Source: Kyrpidia spormannii
GTDB taxonomy: Bacteria; Bacillota; Bacilli; Kyrpidiales; Kyrpidiaceae
Reading direction: 5' to 3'
NCBI RefSeq assembly: GCF_002804065.1
Contig: NZ_CP024955.1
Location: 3,100,001-3,164,000, forward strand
DNA: 64,000 nt
Positions 44,307-53,401 of the stretch are shown one piece after another (position 1 is the first letter of the stretch; each line of letters opens with the position of its first letter). The position numbers and the translations under genes were made by a program. The notes beneath the pieces were generated by a model. The model saw only the letters and a program-made list of their open reading frames with translations. It made no database searches and was not told the origin of the DNA.

Positions 44307-45693
44307 CATGACGGCAGTCTTCACCCTTTTGATATTCTTGCTGACAGTCCTGTTCGTTATGTGGAGGCCCCATGGGATCAACGAGGCAATCCCCACAACG
44401 GTCGGAGCGGTGTTCATCTCTCTGCTGGGTGTGGTTCCGTTCACAGACATCACCCGGATATTGGGGATTGTCAACGGAGCTTCGATCACCATCCTCTCCA
44501 CGATTGTCATGTCGATTGTCCTGCAAAGCATTGGTTTTTTTCGCTGGGTGGCTTTCAACCTGGTCGAGAGGGCGAGAGGTTCGGGGGTTCTGTTGTACTG
44601 GTATGTCAATCTTCTCTGTTTCTTGATGACCATGTTCTTTAACAACGACGGCAGTATTCTGATCACCACGCCCATCATCATACAAATAACGACACTTCTG
44701 CATCTCAAACGAGAGCAGAAGATGCCCTATCTGTTGTCCGGTGCACTGGTTGCCACCGCCGCCAGTGCACCGATTGGCGTCAGCAATCTGGCCAATCTGA
44801 TCGCGTTGAAAATTGTAGGTCTGGATTTGAACACCTATGCCGCCATGATGTTCGTCCCCTCCATGATCGGCATCGCGGTGATCGCGCTGCTTCTTTACCT
44901 GTATTTCAGAAAAGAGATTCCAAATAAAATCTCAATTGCTCCCGACCCCACCCCGCCCCCGCCGCCCCCTCGAAAACCGAAACACCATCATCCCGTCCAG
45001 CCACCGGATCCTCCTCATCAGCTCGAACTACAGGCCGGTGAACCGGTCGACTGGTGGATGTTCCGGATCTGCATTACGATTGTCATCTTCGTCAGAGCGG
45101 GATTTTTTCTGTTTTCAGGTTTGGGAATTCCCATTGAATGGATTGCCATCGTCGGAGCCTTGCTCTTGATCGCCGTCAGATGGTATCGCAAAAAAATCGG
45201 GGCATTGGACATCATTAAGAAAACCCCTTGGCACATTCTGGTGTTTGCTTTCACGATGTACGTCATCGTGTACGGCCTCCGCAATTCCGGCTTGGTGATG
45301 ATCATCGTCGAACATTTGCTCAGCCCGGTGGCCTCGAATCATCTGTCTGCCAGTTTGGTCATGGGAGGTTTTTTAACTTTATTGTCAAATGTGTGCAATA
45401 ACTTGCCGTCCGTTATGATCGGGACATTGGCCCTGACACAAATGGGATTGGACACCCACACCCTCCAGATCGCGTACCTGGCCAACATTATCGGCAGCGA
45501 CGTCGGGGCACTGATCACGCCGATGGGAACACTGGCAACTCTAATCTGGATGTTCATTTTGAAGAAAAACGGCATTGCCGTGTCGTGGGGTGAATATCTG
45601 AAAATTACCTCATTTGTCATACCCATCGGACTGATCATCAGTTTGTTGAGTCTCTATGGATGGACCGAGTGGCTCTTCTTTCGAGTCAAGTGA
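44299..45693 (+). CDS. ArsB-family anion transporter
   Basis: A 464-residue inner-membrane protein with 10-12 helices, of the ArsB/NhaD superfamily. FNNDGSILITTPIIIQI and SNVCNNLPSVMIGTLAL correspond to the two conserved Asn-Asp and Asn-Asn pore motifs of ArsB; GSDVGALITPMGTLATLIW follows. The cytoplasmic loop near residue 220 is an unusual Pro/His-rich run (PPPPPPRKPKHHH). No arsR or arsC is adjacent, so arsenite export is uncertain. ATG 44299 overlaps the small gene; ATG 44308 is an alternative. Confidence 0.8.
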   Translation: MLDMTAVFTLLIFLLTVLFVMWRPHGINEAIPTTVGAVFISLLGVVPFTDITRILGIVNGASITILSTIVMSIVLQSIGFFRWVAFNLVERARGSGVLLYWYVNLLCFLMTMFFNNDGSILITTPIIIQITTLLHLKREQKMPYLLSGALVATAASAPIGVSNLANLIALKIVGLDLNTYAAMMFVPSMIGIAVIALLLYLYFRKEIPNKISIAPDPTPPPPPPRKPKHHHPVQPPDPPHQLELQAGEPVDWWMFRICITIVIFVRAGFFLFSGLGIPIEWIAIVGALLLIAVRWYRKKIGALDIIKKTPWHILVFAFTMYVIVYGLRNSGLVMIIVEHLLSPVASNHLSASLVMGGFLTLLSNVCNNLPSVMIGTLALTQMGLDTHTLQIAYLANIIGSDVGALITPMGTLATLIWMFILKKNGIAVSWGEYLKITSFVIPIGLIISLLSLYGWTEWLFFRVK

Positions 45694-45981
45694 GCCACCG
45701 GCGCAGAAAAACAGGTCCCGGAAGAGGATGGATCGCCTTCCCCGCTTCCACCGAGGCTGTCGATGTTCCGGTGTTCCCATCCTCCTCCGGCGCCGGTCCC
45801 CTCATGATATTCTCCCCCCATACACCCCGGTACGGATCTTGGACCGGAACCGACCGCTTCTCTCCCCTGCGAAAAAAGGACTTCTCTATAACGATATGGC
45901 CGGATCTTGAAAATTTGCCTAAAGGAAAGCGGACGTGAAGGATTTCCGAATCCCCGGAGCGAATACGGTTTAATAATCCAA
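45694..45981. other. Intergenic region upstream of the pilus cluster
   Basis: No gene is supported; short open frames here lack binding sites and resemblance. It contains AT-richer stretches (near 45880-45980, GGTTTAATAATCC) that could hold the pilB promoter, but no clean -35/-10 pair was found. Confidence 0.4.
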
Positions 45982-46067
45982 GTTTCGCGCCTTCGGGCAG
46001 CCACTTTCGCCTTGACGGGATTGGGTAAACGGCCGATGACCGGCCGCACTAGTCTCGGGCGCGAAAC
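45982..46067 (+). other. Structured leader of pilB (long-range stem)
   Basis: GTTTCGCGCC (45982-45991) pairs perfectly with GGCGCGAAAC (46058-46067). Inside, CGGCCG-ATGAC-CGGCCG (46030-46046) forms a second hairpin. It ends 36 bases before the pilB start. The layout resembles a closed multibranch leader RNA; it does not match the c-di-GMP, THF, preQ1 or cobalamin riboswitch sequences known to me. Confidence 0.5.
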
Positions 46068-46103
46068 CTATTGACCCATGTATGCGGAAGAGGGGTACCG
46101 CCC

Positions 46104-47762
46104 GTGACGCGGAAACGACTGGGGGACCTGCTCATCGAAGCAGGCCTGATCACTCCCGAGCAACTCGAACAAGCCCTCAAGGATCAGAAAATCACCGGCC
46201 GCCGGCTGGGAGAGGTGCTCACCCAGAGCGGGGTGCTCACCGAGGACCAATTGATCGAAGTGATGGAGTTCCAACTGGGCATTCCCCATGTGGACCTAGA
46301 CCGGTTTCAGGCGGATCCGGCGGCGTTGGAGCTGGTGCCCGAAACGTTGGCCCGGCGGTACAAGGTCATTCCCCTGAAGCGGTCGGGCAACCGCCTGACC
46401 GTGGCCATGGTGGACCCGTTGGACTATTTTGCCATCGACGACATTCGGATGACCACCGGGCTGCACGTGGACCCGGTCATCGCCACCCGCGACGACGTGG
46501 ATCGGGCGTTGGAGCAGTATTACGGCCTGAAGCAATCGGTGACCGAGGTCCTCAAGGACGTCCGGCCCGAGCAGATCGACGAAGAGCAGGTTCGGGCCGA
46601 GGATGCGCCCATCGTGCGGCTGGTCAACCAATTGATCGAACAAGCGGCGGACGGGCGGGCCAGCGACATCCATTTTGATCCGCAACAGCAGGCGATGGTG
46701 GTGCGCTTTCGCATCGACGGCGTCCTGCACACCCAGATGCGGCTGCCGAAACATCTTCAGCCGGTGCTCACCGCCCGGGTGAAAATCATGGCCAATCTCA
46801 ACATCGCGGAACACCGGCTGCCCCAGGACGGCCGCATCCAATTGAAGGTGCGGGGGCGGCCCGTGGACGTGCGGGTGGCGACCCTGCCGACGATTTTTGG
46901 GGAGAAAATCGTGCTGCGGCTGCTGGATGTCCGCAATGCGGTGAACCGGATCGAGGATCTGGGATTTGCCGAGCGGAACCGGGAGGCGTTTCTCTCGATG
47001 ATCCAAGCCCCCCACGGGATCGTCCTGGTGACGGGCCCCACCGGAAGCGGCAAAACCTCGACGTTGTACGCCGCCCTTCACCAGTTGAACACCGAATCGC
47101 AAAACATCATCACGGTGGAGGATCCGGTGGAGTACCAGATCGACGGGGTCAATCAGGTGCAGGTCAACCAGACGGTGGGGCTCACTTTCGCCGTGGGATT
47201 GCGCTCAATTCTGCGGGAGGACCCGAACATCATCATGGTTGGGGAGATCCGGGATGAAGAGACGGCGGAAATCGCGGTGCGGGCGGCCTTGACCGGCCAC
47301 CTGGTGCTTTCCACGTTGCACACCAACGATGCGCCGGGGAGTATCACCCGTCTGATCGATATGGGGGTCGAGCCCTATCTGATCGCGTCGACCTTGCGGG
47401 GGGTCGTGGCCCAGCGGCTAGTGCGGCGGATTTGCCCGGAATGCCGGGAAGCGTACCGGCCTGCGGCGGATGAGGCGGAGCTCCTGGCGGACCACGGGTT
47501 TTCGGTGGAGACGCTCCAGCGTGGGCGGGGATGTACGGCGTGTCACCGCACCGGCTACCGGGGGCGGATGGCGGTTCACGAGCTGTTGCCGGTGAATGAG
47601 GAGGTGCGCGCCCTGATCGCCGACCGCCGGCCCGCGGCGGAGTACCGCCGGGCGGCCGAGCAGCAGGGCTTTGTGCCGCTGATGCAGGACGGATTGGAAA
47701 AAGCGGTGAAGGGGCTGACCACGGTCCAGGAAGTGCTACAGGTGATTGTGGATGAGGGCTAG
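46104..47762 (+). CDS. pilB: Type IV pilus extension ATPase PilB with MshEN domain
   Basis: Hexameric ATPase that powers pilus assembly, 552 residues. Walker A GPTGSGKTS near residue 312, the Asp and His boxes around ITVEDPVEYQIDGVNQ and LSTLHTNDAPGSITRL, and a zinc site (CPEC...CTAC) near the C-terminus. Residues 5-57 hold two 24-residue MshEN motifs, RLGDLLIEAG... and RLGEVLTQSG..., separated by five residues, the c-di-GMP-binding arrangement. GTG 46104 follows GAGGGG by eight bases. Confidence 0.94.
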   Translation: MTRKRLGDLLIEAGLITPEQLEQALKDQKITGRRLGEVLTQSGVLTEDQLIEVMEFQLGIPHVDLDRFQADPAALELVPETLARRYKVIPLKRSGNRLTVAMVDPLDYFAIDDIRMTTGLHVDPVIATRDDVDRALEQYYGLKQSVTEVLKDVRPEQIDEEQVRAEDAPIVRLVNQLIEQAADGRASDIHFDPQQQAMVVRFRIDGVLHTQMRLPKHLQPVLTARVKIMANLNIAEHRLPQDGRIQLKVRGRPVDVRVATLPTIFGEKIVLRLLDVRNAVNRIEDLGFAERNREAFLSMIQAPHGIVLVTGPTGSGKTSTLYAALHQLNTESQNIITVEDPVEYQIDGVNQVQVNQTVGLTFAVGLRSILREDPNIIMVGEIRDEETAEIAVRAALTGHLVLSTLHTNDAPGSITRLIDMGVEPYLIASTLRGVVAQRLVRRICPECREAYRPAADEAELLADHGFSVETLQRGRGCTACHRTGYRGRMAVHELLPVNEEVRALIADRRPAAEYRRAAEQQGFVPLMQDGLEKAVKGLTTVQEVLQVIVDEG

Positions 47763-47940
47763 AGGGAGCGGGGGCAGGCCGGACGCATGCCGTGGGAGCG
47801 GTGGACCGCGTGCGTGAAGCGGCGGCATCCGGGTGGCTGCGTCCCCGGGAAGCAGCGGCGTCCGGCGGGCCGCGCATCCCGGCGGATTGGACAGCCTGAG
47901 GCCGATTGAACCGGTACATTCGGCCGGGCGAAAAGCATGG

Positions 47941-47968
47941 TGAAATGTTATGTTTTGCTCATTTCACG
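47941..47968. promoter_or_regulatory. Inverted repeat upstream of pilC
   Basis: GTGAAATG (47941-47948) and CATTTCAC (47961-47968) form a perfect 8-base inverted repeat with a 12-base AT-rich spacer, 52 bases before the pilC start and inside the 258-base pilB-pilC gap. It could be an operator or an mRNA hairpin. Confidence 0.4.
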
Positions 47969-48020
47969 GTCCAAAGAATGCGATAACCTATTACCTGCAA
48001 TGAAGGGGGAGGGGAAGAGC

Positions 48021-49373
48021 ATGGCGCTGTTCCGGTACCAAGCGGTCAACCGAGCGGGAAAAGCGGTGCGCGGGCAGATCGAGGCCGCGGATGCGGCGGC
48101 GGCCACCGCCGATCTCCGACGGCAGGGGCTCTTCCCCATGCGGATCGACCCGGCGGCGGAGGGCCGGGCACGGACTCTGGGCCTTGGTGGGCGGGGTCCG
48201 GAACAGGCCGTGCGATCGGGGACGCCCCGAAGCCGGGCGGTCCCCGATCCGGAGGTCCGGAGCCCGGCGGGGACGGAACGGGCCGCAAAAGGTGACCGGC
48301 CGGCGTTCTTTGGTCTGCGTCTTGGTGAAGGACGGGTCAAGGTGCAGGCGTTGGCGGTGTTCTGCCGCCAGTTCGCCACCTTGGTGCGAGCCGGTGTCCC
48401 GGCGGCCCGGTCGGTGGAGATCCTGGCGGCCCAGAGCGAGAGCCGGACATTGAAACGAACGCTCGAAGCGGTGGCTGAGGAGGTGCGCCAGGGCACGGCC
48501 CTGCGGCAAGCGTTCGCCAATCACCAGGCGGTATTTCCGCCCCTGTTCATCAATATGGTGGGCGCCGGAGAATTCTCCGGGCAGCTCGACCTGATGCTGG
48601 AGCGGGCGGCTCAATTTTACGAACGGGAGCGGGCCACCTCGCAGAAAATCATGTCTGCGATGACGTATCCGACGGTAGTGTTGGTGATCGCCCTGGGGGT
48701 ATCGGTGTTCCTGCTGACCTCGGTGATCCCGACCTTCGCCCAAACCTTCGCCCAGCAAGGGGTGGCCCTGCCCTTGCCCACCCGGATCACTCTGGGGCTC
48801 AGCCGGTTTCTGACCGAGCGATGGTACCTGGCCCTGGCTCTGGTGGCGGCGGTGGTGAGCGGCGGGATCGCCGGGGCGCGGACTCCGGCCGGGAGGCGGT
48901 GGCTGGGGCGAATCTCGTTGGCGGTGCCCGTGTTTGGCCGGTTGAACCGCAAGCACGCCGTGGCCCAGTTCAGCCGCACCTTCGCCACCCTGGTGCGGGC
49001 GGCGGTGCCGATCTTGGACGCGTTGGATTTGGCAAAAAAGGTGATGGGCAATGTCCTTTACCAAGAGGCGCTGACCGAAGCCCAGGAAGGGTTGCGGTCC
49101 GGCCGGACGGTGGCTGAGGTGCTCGGCCGGTATCCCCGGCTGTTCCCGCCGATGGTGGTGCAGATGATCGCCGTGGGCGAAGAGACCGGGACATTGGACG
49201 ATCTGTTGGATAAACTGGCGGATTTTTACGAGACGGATGTGCAGGAGATGGCGGCCCGGCTGGGGGCCTTACTCGAACCGATGATGATTCTTTTTTTGGC
49301 CGTGATTGTGGGACTCATCATTCTTTCGGTTTATCTGCCCATGTTCCAGATGATGAATTTTGTCGGTTCGTAG
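48021..49373 (+). CDS. pilC: Type IV pilus inner-membrane platform protein PilC
   Basis: A 450-residue GspF/PilC platform. Two GspF domains are visible: FCRQFATLVRAGVPAARSVEIL (from ~residue 115) and FSRTFATLVRAAVPILDALDLA (from ~residue 318), each followed by membrane helices, and the EEVRQGTALRQAF stretch. Residues 50-105 are an Ala/Gly/Arg/Pro-rich insert. ATG 48021 follows GGGGGAGGGG. Confidence 0.94.
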   Translation: MALFRYQAVNRAGKAVRGQIEAADAAAATADLRRQGLFPMRIDPAAEGRARTLGLGGRGPEQAVRSGTPRSRAVPDPEVRSPAGTERAAKGDRPAFFGLRLGEGRVKVQALAVFCRQFATLVRAGVPAARSVEILAAQSESRTLKRTLEAVAEEVRQGTALRQAFANHQAVFPPLFINMVGAGEFSGQLDLMLERAAQFYERERATSQKIMSAMTYPTVVLVIALGVSVFLLTSVIPTFAQTFAQQGVALPLPTRITLGLSRFLTERWYLALALVAAVVSGGIAGARTPAGRRWLGRISLAVPVFGRLNRKHAVAQFSRTFATLVRAAVPILDALDLAKKVMGNVLYQEALTEAQEGLRSGRTVAEVLGRYPRLFPPMVVQMIAVGEETGTLDDLLDKLADFYETDVQEMAARLGALLEPMMILFLAVIVGLIILSVYLPMFQMMNFVGS

Positions 49374-49504
49374 AGTGCAGGAGCGGGATGGAGTCACGGG
49401 GTGGCTGGACGGACATTCGGCGGCACCCGGAGGTCCGCGGCGGGACAGCTGCGGAGCGGGGACAGACAAAGAGCCCCGTGTCCGACCGGAATGAGAACAT
49501 GCGC

Positions 49505-49534
49505 CCCGCCCGAGGTGCGATCCCGAAGGGCGGG
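49505..49534 (+). other. Hairpin between pilC and pilin
   Basis: CCCGCCC (49505-49511) pairs with GGGCGGG (49528-49534); a T-rich stretch follows 15 bases later. It may attenuate or stabilise the pilin mRNA, 45 bases before its start. Confidence 0.35.
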
Positions 49535-49578
49535 TTCATCTCACAATCATTTTTGGGGTAAGGGAGGAGGAGAAGCAC

Positions 49579-50007
49579 ATGGTGACACAGGACATCGCAC
49601 CGGTGCGTCGTGAAGAGAAGGAGCCGGCTCGGCCGCAGGCCATCCGGCGACGGCGTCAAGCCGGGTTCACCCTCATCGAAATGCTGGCGGTGGTCGTGAT
49701 TCTGGCTATCGTGGCAGGCGTGGGGTTTGTGGTGGTGAATAATCAGATTGAGAATGCTAGGGTGAACACGGACAAAGCAAATGTGCGAACCATTGCGGAT
49801 GCGACACAGCGCTACATTATGGACAAAGGTGCGGCTCCAACGGACGTTGGTGACCTCGTGACTAACGGATATCTGGCAAAAGCTCCAGTTGATCCTTGGG
49901 ATTCAACGAAAACTGATGCCTATTCGATCTCAACAACCGACAAAAACGTTACCATAAGTGGCCCAAAACCGGGCGATAGTCTCACTTTGTCCAATGTGCT
50001 ACCGTAG
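49579..50007 (+). CDS. Type IV pilin (ComGC/PilA-like)
   Basis: Prepilin of 142 residues. A long basic 29-residue leader ends in G and is followed by FTLIEMLAVVVILAIV, the prepilin cleavage site with Glu5 and hydrophobic helix. The remainder is a short globular domain rich in Asp/Thr/Lys, ComGC-like, without a C-terminal disulphide. The binding site GGGAGGAGGAG is very strong, as expected for the major subunit. The globular part is less GC-rich than its neighbours. Confidence 0.9.
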   Translation: MVTQDIAPVRREEKEPARPQAIRRRRQAGFTLIEMLAVVVILAIVAGVGFVVVNNQIENARVNTDKANVRTIADATQRYIMDKGAAPTDVGDLVTNGYLAKAPVDPWDSTKTDAYSISTTDKNVTISGPKPGDSLTLSNVLP

Positions 50008-50052
50008 TCATCGACGCAGTAATGAACATTCACTCGTCCCATAATACGAGGC

Positions 50053-50832
50053 ATGGAAGCGCGGGGAGATTGGCTAGCCGTAGTCGTTACGATTCTGGGC
50101 CTTATTGTCGGCTCCTTTCTCAACGTGGTGGCCTACCGGTTTCCCCGGGGGGAGTCGGTGATGTTTCCGCCGTCCCGCTGTCCCCGCTGCGGTGCCCGGA
50201 TTCGCCCACGGGATCTGATCCCGGTGGTGAGTTGGGTGTGGCTGCGGGGGCGGTGCCGGGACTGCGGGGCGCCGGTTTCCCTGCGATATCCGCTGGTCGA
50301 AGCCTTGACCGGTGGGTTATGGGGGTTGGCCGCGTGGCGGTACGGTTGGTCGCTGGAGACGGCGTTGGGGCTGGTGGTCATAAGCTTTTTGATCGCATTG
50401 TCGGCCATTGATCTGGAGTGGCAGATTCTCCCTGATGAACTGACTTATCCGTTGGCGATCATGGTGATCGGAGCCAGACTGTGGATGGGACCGGAACCGT
50501 GGTGGTGGTATCTGGGCGGGGCAGCCCTGGGGGCGGGGATGCTTTTTGCTCTCTACTGGTTGAGTCCGCTTCTCTTCGGCAAAGAAGGCATGGGGCTCGG
50601 GGATGTGAAGCTCATGGTTGGCCTGGGGGCGTTCAGCGGCCTCACAGGCACAGTCCTGACTTTGTTCGCGGCCTCGCTCGCGGGTCTTGCGGTTGGACTG
50701 GTCTTGCAACGAATGGATCGCCTCGGGGAGCAACGCCGGATTCCATTCGGCCCGTTTTTGGCCGGAGGGGCATTGTTGTCGTGGCTGTACGGCGATACTT
50801 TGATGAAAGCATACTTCGGCCTGTTTTTGTGA
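50053..50832 (+). CDS. pilD: Prepilin peptidase/N-methyltransferase
   Basis: Aspartic membrane protease that cleaves and N-methylates the pilins of this cluster. 259 residues with about seven helices. The cytoplasmic zinc site is intact (C43, C46, C68, C71) and the two catalytic Asp are in SAIDLEWQILPDE (D120) and GLGDVKL (D184). The end overlaps the next pilin as GTGA. Confidence 0.94.
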   Translation: MEARGDWLAVVVTILGLIVGSFLNVVAYRFPRGESVMFPPSRCPRCGARIRPRDLIPVVSWVWLRGRCRDCGAPVSLRYPLVEALTGGLWGLAAWRYGWSLETALGLVVISFLIALSAIDLEWQILPDELTYPLAIMVIGARLWMGPEPWWWYLGGAALGAGMLFALYWLSPLLFGKEGMGLGDVKLMVGLGAFSGLTGTVLTLFAASLAGLAVGLVLQRMDRLGEQRRIPFGPFLAGGALLSWLYGDTLMKAYFGLFL

Positions 50833-51320
50833 AATCGGGGGCGATGACGGTGAAACGATCTCGGTGTTTCAACCAACCGTCGGAACGAGACCTGGGATTC
50901 TCGCTCGTGGAAGCCTTGGCCTCGCTCGCCATCGCCGCGGCGCTGCTTGTCGGAATCATGGGGTATTTTACGACAGCTTATGTGGGGGTTCGGCAGGACG
51001 GAACCCGAAGCCAGGCCGTTTCCCAGTCGGAACGAGCCATAGAGGCCACCCGGGCGTGGCTGATGGACCAGTATGCCCAGGGCAAGTTGGACACCTCCGC
51101 CCAATCCAAGCAGGTCCAGCCCGGCGACTTGGCATCGAATGGTTTCGCCGCATCCCCCAATATGAACACCACAGTCACGTACGGGTACGCGCAAAGTGGC
51201 CCGCCAGGGTGGGAGATCACGGTGACCACCACGTGGCAAAGCCGGGGACAGTTGCAGACCTATCAGATCACGTCATTTTTCGGGAAGTACGACCATGCCA
51301 AATCACGGGCAAGTCAGTAG
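50829..51320 (+). CDS. Minor pilin (PilV/GspI-like)
   Basis: Prepilin-like protein, up to 163 residues, with cleavage site DLG before FSLVEALASLAIAAALLVG. Start is uncertain: GTG 50829 overlaps the peptidase stop, ATG 50844 and GTG 50850 are also in frame. The C-terminal domain holds Thr/Val-rich strands. It overlaps the next minor pilin by 26 bases. Confidence 0.85.
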   Translation: MKSGAMTVKRSRCFNQPSERDLGFSLVEALASLAIAAALLVGIMGYFTTAYVGVRQDGTRSQAVSQSERAIEATRAWLMDQYAQGKLDTSAQSKQVQPGDLASNGFAASPNMNTTVTYGYAQSGPPGWEITVTTTWQSRGQLQTYQITSFFGKYDHAKSRASQ

Positions 51321-51807
51321 GATTCGAGGACGCGAGGGTTTCACGTTGGTCGAGATCACCGCAGCCATCGTGGTTGCTCTGCTGGTCCTCAGTGTCATGT
51401 TCGCGGTTCGCCAGTACGCAACGACGACTGAACGGGCGATCGAGATCCAGGGACATCTGCAACAGACGGTGCGCAATGCGGAGACGGTGATCCTCGGGTT
51501 TATTCGGGACAGCCGCGATGTCAGTCGCACCCAGGACGGCCGTTCACTTACCGCTACCCAGGGCTCGGGGGACAGGATGACGGCCGCATGGGATGGGGTG
51601 CAAACGCTGACGGTAACGGTAGTAAAGGCCACCGGCAGTGGAACGGCAACCTACACGTTTCAGCCGATTACCCAGTTTCAGGTGTCCCAAGCTCCGGGAG
51701 CGAACGGCCGGGTGTTCACGATCACCATGAGCGCGGGCCAAGGGAAACAAACGTTTAGAGATTCCATCTCCGTCCTGCCCCGAATCCCGTCGTCTCCCGG
51801 GCAGTGA
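51295..51807 (+). CDS. Minor pilin (PilW/ComGF/GspJ-like)
   Basis: Prepilin-like protein of 170 residues: leader MPNHGQVSRIRGREG, then FTLVEITAAIVVALLVLSV with Glu5. The globular part is Thr/Val/Gln-rich. Position between PilV-like and GspK-like pilins matches the order of minor pilin genes that make the pilus tip. Confidence 0.85.
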   Translation: MPNHGQVSRIRGREGFTLVEITAAIVVALLVLSVMFAVRQYATTTERAIEIQGHLQQTVRNAETVILGFIRDSRDVSRTQDGRSLTATQGSGDRMTAAWDGVQTLTVTVVKATGSGTATYTFQPITQFQVSQAPGANGRVFTITMSAGQGKQTFRDSISVLPRIPSSPGQ

Positions 51808-51818
51808 GGTGAGTCACC

Positions 51819-53234
51819 GTGCGCTACAGCTACATGGGACCGAAACGCGGCAAGCACGGAAACGGCAAACACCCGGGCCAGCGTCGACACGATGGGTTTA
51901 CCCTGGTGGCGGTACTCCTGGTGGCGGTGATTCTGCTCACGCTTCTCTCCGCAGTGAGCACCCTCGTGCTGGCCGAATCAAAGCAGACCGGACTCACAGC
52001 GCGCCAGCAACAGGCGTACAACCTGGCCGAGACGGGACTTGAGCGGTTTATGGCAGCCCTGCAGACGGCTGCTCAGGGGGATCTGAGCCAGTTCCCGTAT
52101 GATTCAGGGACACTGGCGGGGTGGGTTCAAGCTCGGGGGATTCAGGGCCCCGGGGTTACTGTACAAGCCGTGTACGTCGACGAGAACGGAGCGGTCGTTA
52201 TGTCGACCACCCCGCCGTACCCGCACTTGATTCGGGTCCGGTCAACCGGGACCGCGCAAGGGGTTCAGAAAACCATCGTCGCCACCGTGGACCTTCAGTA
52301 CCTCGGTAACATTTTTCGATATGTGCTGGCTGCCACGGCACAAACGGGCACGGGGATTCAGTTCGATGCAAATATGTCGCTGAGTCTGTACGGATCCATT
52401 TATACGGATGCCGATCTGGCCGTTACCAATTCGAATCAGAAAATCCCTTCGGCTCTGACGATCCAAAACGGCACCCTGGATCTTGGGCCGGACTCGCCGT
52501 TGAAGGGTACGGAACGATGGTTTCCCAATCGCATAACGGTTCGCAAGCTCACCACGCCGCTCGCCCTACCATCCTTCGATGACGTAGTGACAGCCCTTCA
52601 GACTGGAAATGGGAACGGGAACATCCAAACCTTTGCATCCAGCGGAACGCATTATTTGTTTCAAGATCTGTGGGGCGGGTGGTGGGATCTCTGCCAAACC
52701 GGAGGGTCCGTCCAGATATCGCCCATCGACCCGGGTAAACCGGTTCTCATGTTCAGTGATCCCGATGCCGATGTGATCGTACTCGGGAATCCTTCCCACA
52801 AGACGGTGGTGGTGAACGGGGAGCTCACGGTGTACGCGTTTATCGACGGGACGTCGCCGCCGTTATACGTGGCAAAAAAGGACGTTCTACTCGACACAGA
52901 CTTTTTGGAGAGCCTGGGGGTTGCCTTCGATGTCTTCATCCAGAGTCTGCTGGACCTTCTGCACCATGGAAATGACATTCGACTGCCGAAGTTGGTCCCC
53001 GGGGGCATCATTCCTGGTTATATCTTTGCACCAAACGGCACTGTGACGGCCCGTGGAGATCATTCTTTTCAGCTGATCGGGGCCATCATCGGGCAACGTA
53101 TTGTATTTGACTCTATACATTTTCTGGGTTTGGGATGGCTGTCGGCTTCCTTGCAACAAAGTACGGACGGCTTGGATCAAAAAATCCCGTGGTACGTCCC
53201 CCGGCCGGTGGTTATTGAAAGGCACACGGAGTAA
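51819..53234 (+). CDS. Large GspK/PilX-like tip pilin, copy 1
   Basis: A 471-residue pilin with a 26-residue leader ending in DG, then FTLVAVLLVAVILLTLLSA; position 5 is Ala, not Glu, as in GspK-type tip pilins. The conserved helix LTARQQQAYNLAETGLERF follows. The remaining ~350 residues are a large extracellular domain that ends IERHTE. GTG 51819 follows GAGGTGA. It is paralogous along the whole length to the next gene. Confidence 0.82.
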   Translation: MRYSYMGPKRGKHGNGKHPGQRRHDGFTLVAVLLVAVILLTLLSAVSTLVLAESKQTGLTARQQQAYNLAETGLERFMAALQTAAQGDLSQFPYDSGTLAGWVQARGIQGPGVTVQAVYVDENGAVVMSTTPPYPHLIRVRSTGTAQGVQKTIVATVDLQYLGNIFRYVLAATAQTGTGIQFDANMSLSLYGSIYTDADLAVTNSNQKIPSALTIQNGTLDLGPDSPLKGTERWFPNRITVRKLTTPLALPSFDDVVTALQTGNGNGNIQTFASSGTHYLFQDLWGGWWDLCQTGGSVQISPIDPGKPVLMFSDPDADVIVLGNPSHKTVVVNGELTVYAFIDGTSPPLYVAKKDVLLDTDFLESLGVAFDVFIQSLLDLLHHGNDIRLPKLVPGGIIPGYIFAPNGTVTARGDHSFQLIGAIIGQRIVFDSIHFLGLGWLSASLQQSTDGLDQKIPWYVPRPVVIERHTE

Positions 53235-53401
53235 TCGGAGCGGTCCGGGTCGGAACACGGTCGCGGTCTGCGAGTCGGTACGACCCCGCAGCGATCAATC
53301 GGTGGGTTCGAGGGATTCCGTTCAGCGCACCCGGAATCAGGACAGTTCGACTTTGGTCACACGCTTTGCCCCGGCTGCAATGGATCGTGAGGTGAGTCGC
53401 C

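Noticed and set aside
45656-45938. Short open frames downstream of the ArsB-like gene
   Set aside because: No ribosome binding site, two overlapping frames of similar length, no recognisable sequence.
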